This document shows, piece after piece, positions 34,642 through 37,996 of a DNA stretch of 37,996 bases. The stretch is from Bacteroidales bacterium (lineage in GTDB: Bacteria > Bacteroidota > Bacteroidia > Bacteroidales > VadinHA17), in NCBI GenBank assembly GCA_003157075.1, contig PMIL01000298.1:1-37996 (forward strand), read 5' to 3'. Made by a program: the position numbers and the translations under genes. Within the stretch, counting starts at the first letter, position 1. Each line of letters starts with the position of its first letter. A model generated the notes under the pieces. It was not told the origin of the DNA. It ran no database searches and saw nothing but the letters and a program-made list of their open reading frames with translations.

Positions 34642-35835
34642 TTACCAGAAATCAGGTTTTATATTTGTACCATAAGCACGGCAGTCGACACAATAGTTAT
34701 CATAAATCACCCATAATTTAATATCTGTGTTTAAAATATTCGCAAAATAAATCCAGAATTGAACAATATGCCCGTCAGGATCGGTCAGATAAGTACATAT
34801 ATCATAAGGGCTGACTGTATCAATATGATGATCTGTTGAATTAATAAATATCCTCCTTGTCTTTACCGATGAAGCCAGGAAATATCCCAGCGCTTTTTTA
34901 CTTCCTGAAACAGATTGAATATTTCCATAAACCGGTCCAGGGATAGTACTGTAAATTCCTGGTGCGTCTTCATTAACCTTCTCTAATTGCTTCCAGTAAT
35001 TGTACGATTCCTTATTAAGAGAATATTGCTTTACTAAAATACTATAACGGATATGTAATTTATCCTCTCCCGGCCCTAATGATTGTACAACAAACTTATT
35101 TATTGAATCAACATCAGTATTTACAGTTGAGTGCAGGAGTACCGATGATGATGGTCTGCTCACCCAACAGACTTCTTTCTCAGGGTCAATTACTACATTT
35201 TCTGTGCTATAATATATTTCAGCTGCATTTATATCGGGATTGCCATGTTTAACCCTTACTGTGGTCAACATTTTTATCTCCCAGGTCTCCTCAAATTTCC
35301 AAAACCAGTAATTTGTTTTACCAGCCTGATCATGAGTATCGAGTAAGATATTCAACCAGTTATCCTCATAGGTCAGACCGTTCTCAAACCTTACCTTTTT
35401 CACTTCTGTATAATAAACGCTGTCAATATCAGGCACATCCTGCATTAATTCAGGAGTTGATTCAAAACTGTTACCTTCGGCATCCCTAATCTTTAAAGTA
35501 TAGATGGTTTCAGGATCCCCTTTAAGATTTTTATCTATAGTCTCATACCATCCATTTTGATTATCAACAAGTTGATAACTATTCCCTTTGTTCTCACTTA
35601 TTGTAACTTCTGCACCTTTATAGGGCACCGGGGAGTACAATTTATCTATAGGACCTGATTGTGTCAGATGTACTTTGAACGGGCCAATCTCATCGGTGAT
35701 CATCCCTTCCACAACCAATGAACTCAGGGAATCATTTTTATCAAGCGCAGGAGTGAATTGTTTAATGCATGAAGAAAGAATAAGTATTAAGAAAAATATT
35801 CCCGCAAACCTAAAATATTTAAGCGAAGAGGCCAT
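34642..35835 (-). CDS. DUF4249 lipoprotein (copy 3)
   Basis: A 397-residue lipoprotein (lipobox LILSSC, Cys23). It shares with the other two copies the N-terminal SSLVVEGMITDEIGPFKVHL, the middle DVPDIDSVYYTEV and WKFEETWEIKM, the GEDKLHIRYSILVKQYSLNKE block, and the C-terminal CVDCRAYGTNIKPDFW. By eye copy 1 and copy 3 are closer to each other in the first 120 residues than either is to copy 2. It starts 15 bases after the esterase gene ends and is probably co-transcribed with it. Function is unknown; see copy 1 for the receptor link. Confidence 0.85.
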   Translation of the reverse strand: MASSLKYFRFAGIFFLILILSSCIKQFTPALDKNDSLSSLVVEGMITDEIGPFKVHLTQSGPIDKLYSPVPYKGAEVTISENKGNSYQLVDNQNGWYETIDKNLKGDPETIYTLKIRDAEGNSFESTPELMQDVPDIDSVYYTEVKKVRFENGLTYEDNWLNILLDTHDQAGKTNYWFWKFEETWEIKMLTTVRVKHGNPDINAAEIYYSTENVVIDPEKEVCWVSRPSSSVLLHSTVNTDVDSINKFVVQSLGPGEDKLHIRYSILVKQYSLNKESYNYWKQLEKVNEDAPGIYSTIPGPVYGNIQSVSGSKKALGYFLASSVKTRRIFINSTDHHIDTVSPYDICTYLTDPDGHIVQFWIYFANILNTDIKLWVIYDNYCVDCRAYGTNIKPDFW

Positions 35836-35850
35836 TTCGACCGGTTTATT

Positions 35851-37719
35851 TTATTCTTTTGATGGATCTCCGATAGTGATGGTAAAAGTTCCCCAGGTAA
35901 CATCGCGTCTGATCGCCTGCCAGTCTTTCACTTCATAGCTGGCAAGAAATTTAATTTTGTGACCAGGAGGACAGTCTTTGGAAATGTGGATCAGCGAGGA
36001 GAGAGAATAACCGTCACCCCATTTGTCGGGTTGGATCTCATCATATAACCTTTCGCTGTCAATGTATGGATCGTCATAATATAAATGCAGCCTGTGACTA
36101 CCGTTTGATATCTCATAGATCATTACTGTTTCACCTGGTTCGGCTATATTATTCCCATTGCCGCTTCCGAAAATCTCACTGTCACCGTCGTCTATGCCTA
36201 TTTGTGCAAATTCAGGTACATTATAGTAAACAGGAGCATCAAACTCATCTTTCCAGGTATTTTTTTTGTTATCTGTTATTGAAAGGTTGAATCTTATGCG
36301 GAACGGCGATCCGTCTTTTGTTGGCTTATTCAGAGCAGTCACTCTGAATTCGACTGGTAGCCAAATTAGTTCACCCGAAGCCAGTTTTTCAAGTTCAATT
36401 GTCGGATTGGCTATAGTCACTCCCTCTGTTTGTGTACTGAGTGTTACCTTTATATTTTTGGCATCGGAGCCGCCTCTGTTCAATAGACGAATACCAAGTT
36501 TGCATTCATTTGGCTGTTCGAGGAAAATTCCTTTGTCATTCACTCTGTGTGCAACATAAGTAATTTCATCCGGATCATTTTTTCGAAAAATGCCAATCTG
36601 GTGATACTCGTGATTTACTTTGAAGTTTATTTTTCCTTTATCGTCGCTGGTAACATTCGAAGAGTTTTTTTTGTCCTTTGTTACATTGTAATCAAGCAGG
36701 GTGTAACCAGTTTTTGGACTATAGATCGCAGGCGTTGTCACATTGATCTGCACTCCTGGAATAAGTATGCCGTCGGGCTCCCAGGCTTTTGTACCGATGC
36801 CCATGCCACCCTTTGTAACACCTTTCATATCGATAAAGCCGCGTTTATCGAGGTTGCTTCTTATCTGATATCCCCAAACATCGAAATTCGCATACAGGTC
36901 AGCGTGATGCCATCGCTGTGGATCAGGAAGCGGGTTTTTAAATGATTCTATTACAAAATTAAAGGCATCCCTGAACTGTTCGGGGTTGATCGCATGCCCT
37001 CCTTCATAGGTGTGATAAGTAAAATCCAGTCCGGCTTCACCAAGTGCTCCTTGTATTACTTCCTTATTCAGGTTATGCAGCTCTCCGTTTGTACTATTTG
37101 CAAATGCCAGTTTTACTCCATAGAGGTTTTTAAACATATAACGAACGTGATAGAGGGAATGGTTTGAAGGATAACCGATAAAAAACTCCGGTGATCCCTT
37201 TGAATTATAGGCTGCACCGATCATCTGGGGGTATTTCCCGGCCAGGAAAAACGACATGATACCACCCATGCTGTGACCGATCACCGCCCGGTGTGAACGA
37301 TCGTTCATCGTTCGATATGTACTGTCGATATGACTCACAAGTTCAGGAAAATAATCCTTGAATTGTACCTGGTAATTAATATTGGAATGGTTACCGATGT
37401 TATATGGCCTGAGATCGGAATCCACGGAACGACCGTTCCAGGCAACCAGTATAACTCCGTTATCCTTCACAAGCTGTTCAACGCCAGCAATATCCAGCTG
37501 GTGACTACCAGTATTTCCATGAAAATAATAGATTACCGGATATCGTTTCTGAGTAGTATAGTAATCAGCAGGTAAGAATATCCTGTACGGTTTCTCGTGG
37601 TTGAATACTTTACTGAAATGGATTTTGTCCTCCTGGGAAAATGAAATTGTTGAAATCATGGAAAGAACTAATCCGGCAAATAAAACAAGCTGCAGATTTT
37701 TGCTATGAAGAAAGCTCAT
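35851..37719 (-). CDS. Exported alpha/beta-hydrolase esterase with C-terminal beta-rich domains
   Basis: A 622-residue protein with a signal peptide ending TISFSQ at about residue 29. Residues about 35-275 are an esterase-D-type (PF00756) alpha/beta hydrolase: KRYPVIYYFHG, the nucleophile elbow GHSMGG (Ser150), and a catalytic His candidate His242 in EGGHAINPEQF. The remaining 345 residues are beta-rich and look like Ig- or CARDB-like modules (LGIRLLNRGGSDAKNIKVTL, NNIAEPGETVMIYEISNGS). Relatives include feruloyl and acetyl xylan esterases and siderophore esterases. Being first in the run that holds a TonB receptor, it could process the imported ligand; this is inference. Confidence 0.8.
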   Translation of the reverse strand: MSFLHSKNLQLVLFAGLVLSMISTISFSQEDKIHFSKVFNHEKPYRIFLPADYYTTQKRYPVIYYFHGNTGSHQLDIAGVEQLVKDNGVILVAWNGRSVDSDLRPYNIGNHSNINYQVQFKDYFPELVSHIDSTYRTMNDRSHRAVIGHSMGGIMSFFLAGKYPQMIGAAYNSKGSPEFFIGYPSNHSLYHVRYMFKNLYGVKLAFANSTNGELHNLNKEVIQGALGEAGLDFTYHTYEGGHAINPEQFRDAFNFVIESFKNPLPDPQRWHHADLYANFDVWGYQIRSNLDKRGFIDMKGVTKGGMGIGTKAWEPDGILIPGVQINVTTPAIYSPKTGYTLLDYNVTKDKKNSSNVTSDDKGKINFKVNHEYHQIGIFRKNDPDEITYVAHRVNDKGIFLEQPNECKLGIRLLNRGGSDAKNIKVTLSTQTEGVTIANPTIELEKLASGELIWLPVEFRVTALNKPTKDGSPFRIRFNLSITDNKKNTWKDEFDAPVYYNVPEFAQIGIDDGDSEIFGSGNGNNIAEPGETVMIYEISNGSHRLHLYYDDPYIDSERLYDEIQPDKWGDGYSLSSLIHISKDCPPGHKIKFLASYEVKDWQAIRRDVTWGTFTITIGDPSKE

Positions 37720-37750
37720 AATATATTTGAATTTTAATTTAGCAACATTA

Positions 37751-37758
37751 CAAAATTA
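37751..37758 (-). promoter_or_regulatory. Candidate -7 box for the esterase/DUF4249/receptor run
   Basis: Minus-strand TAATTTTG matches TAnnTTTG exactly and lies about 30 bases upstream of the start at 37719, inside a very AT-rich 124-base gap. It could drive all seven minus-strand genes down to 26874. No clear -33 element is seen. Confidence 0.4.
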
Positions 37759-37843
37759 AATAAATTTACATAACCTTTTCATATTTTCAATTAAACTAAA
37801 ATAAATAAGCATATGAAAGAATAGGTTTTATTTGAATAAGCAA

Positions 37844-37996
37844 TCAACCACCCCGGCCGGTATCAGCATTTGTATCATAATTTAAAAGTGGTCCGGTCAC
37901 CCATTCTTCAAAACTTTTCTTTATTCACATCTTTATTGGAAATAATACTTTCGAGAATTTGTTCAGACCTGAGAGATCCCTCATTTTTCCACAGAT
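37844..37996 (-). pseudogene. 3' end of a gene with an apparent frameshift (cut by window edge)
   Basis: From the right edge one minus-strand frame reads SLRSEQILESIISNKDVNKE and stops at KF* (TGA, 37908-37910). Another frame then continues FEEWVTGPLLNYDTNADTG and ends RGG* at 37844. Removing one T from the TTTT run at 37910-37913 joins the two halves as KEKFEEWVTG. Both halves have protein-like composition, so a one-base insertion or a sequencing error in a homopolymer is likely. Alternatively the gene simply ends at the first stop. I do not recognise the protein. Confidence 0.4.

Noticed and set aside
36266-36945. 97- and 132-codon plus-strand open frames
   Set aside because: Both are antisense to the esterase C-terminal domains and have no recognisable domain.
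1-37996. CRISPR arrays, tRNAs, insertion sequences or phage genes
   Set aside because: I looked for regular repeats, cloverleaf-like segments, transposase motifs and terminal inverted repeats on both strands and saw none that I could support.

Overview
The window looks like a chromosomal segment from a Bacteroidota organism, probably of the Bacteroidales/Marinilabiliales kind. Reasons: AT-rich intergenic DNA, weak or absent Shine-Dalgarno sequences, several TAnnTTTG-type -7 boxes, many lipoproteins, DUF4249 and DUF5107 proteins, and a TonB-dependent receptor with N-terminal STN and carboxypeptidase-regulatory domains. No rRNA, tRNA, CRISPR array, transposase or integrase was seen. Nearly every gene encodes an exported or lipidated protein for glycan or small-molecule turnover, so this is an accessory catabolic island.

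Left edge (1-2006): the start of an ArsR-family regulator on the minus strand with a palindromic operator, a lipoprotein with a 3-keto-disaccharide-hydrolase (DUF1080) domain, and a decayed C-terminal gene remnant carrying an in-frame stop. Region 2007-7388: a DUF5107/TPR protein converging on two tandem exported amidohydrolases. Region 7654-10591: a membrane-anchored divergent sialidase-like propeller followed by a D-aminoacylase-like lipoprotein that lacks the usual N-terminal HxH. Region 10605-13379 (minus): a propeller lipoprotein, a MORN-repeat protein and a UroD/MtaA-like methyltransferase, probably one operon.

Region 13643-25213 (plus) is a tight seven-gene run: an unrecognised exported TIM-barrel-like protein, a membrane transglutaminase-fold protein, a GH33 sialidase with a complete active site, a right-handed beta-helix protein with an inserted beta-sandwich, a GH105 unsaturated-glycuronyl hydrolase, a GH36-like enzyme with a C-terminal FN3 domain, and a sialate-O-acetylesterase-like esterase. 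Together they suggest stepwise breakdown of an acetylated acidic glycan that contains a uronic acid, an alpha-galactoside-type sugar and a sialic-acid-like ulosonate. A Tat-exported Gfo/Idh/MocA oxidoreductase converges on this run with one base between the stop codons.

Region 26874-37719 (minus) is a second long co-directional run: an esterase with long C-terminal beta-rich domains, two DUF4249 lipoproteins, a small exported protein of unknown function, an STN-bearing TonB-dependent receptor, a third DUF4249 lipoprotein overlapping it by one base, and an MG2-like protein that carries a TonB-receptor plug domain but no barrel. There is no SusD, and no sigma or anti-sigma gene. This receptor / DUF4249 / barrel-less-plug unit is the best candidate for an undescribed outer-membrane system in the window. 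At the right edge lies the 3' end of another minus-strand gene that appears frameshifted.

All functional names come from reading motifs in the translated sequence; no database search was possible.
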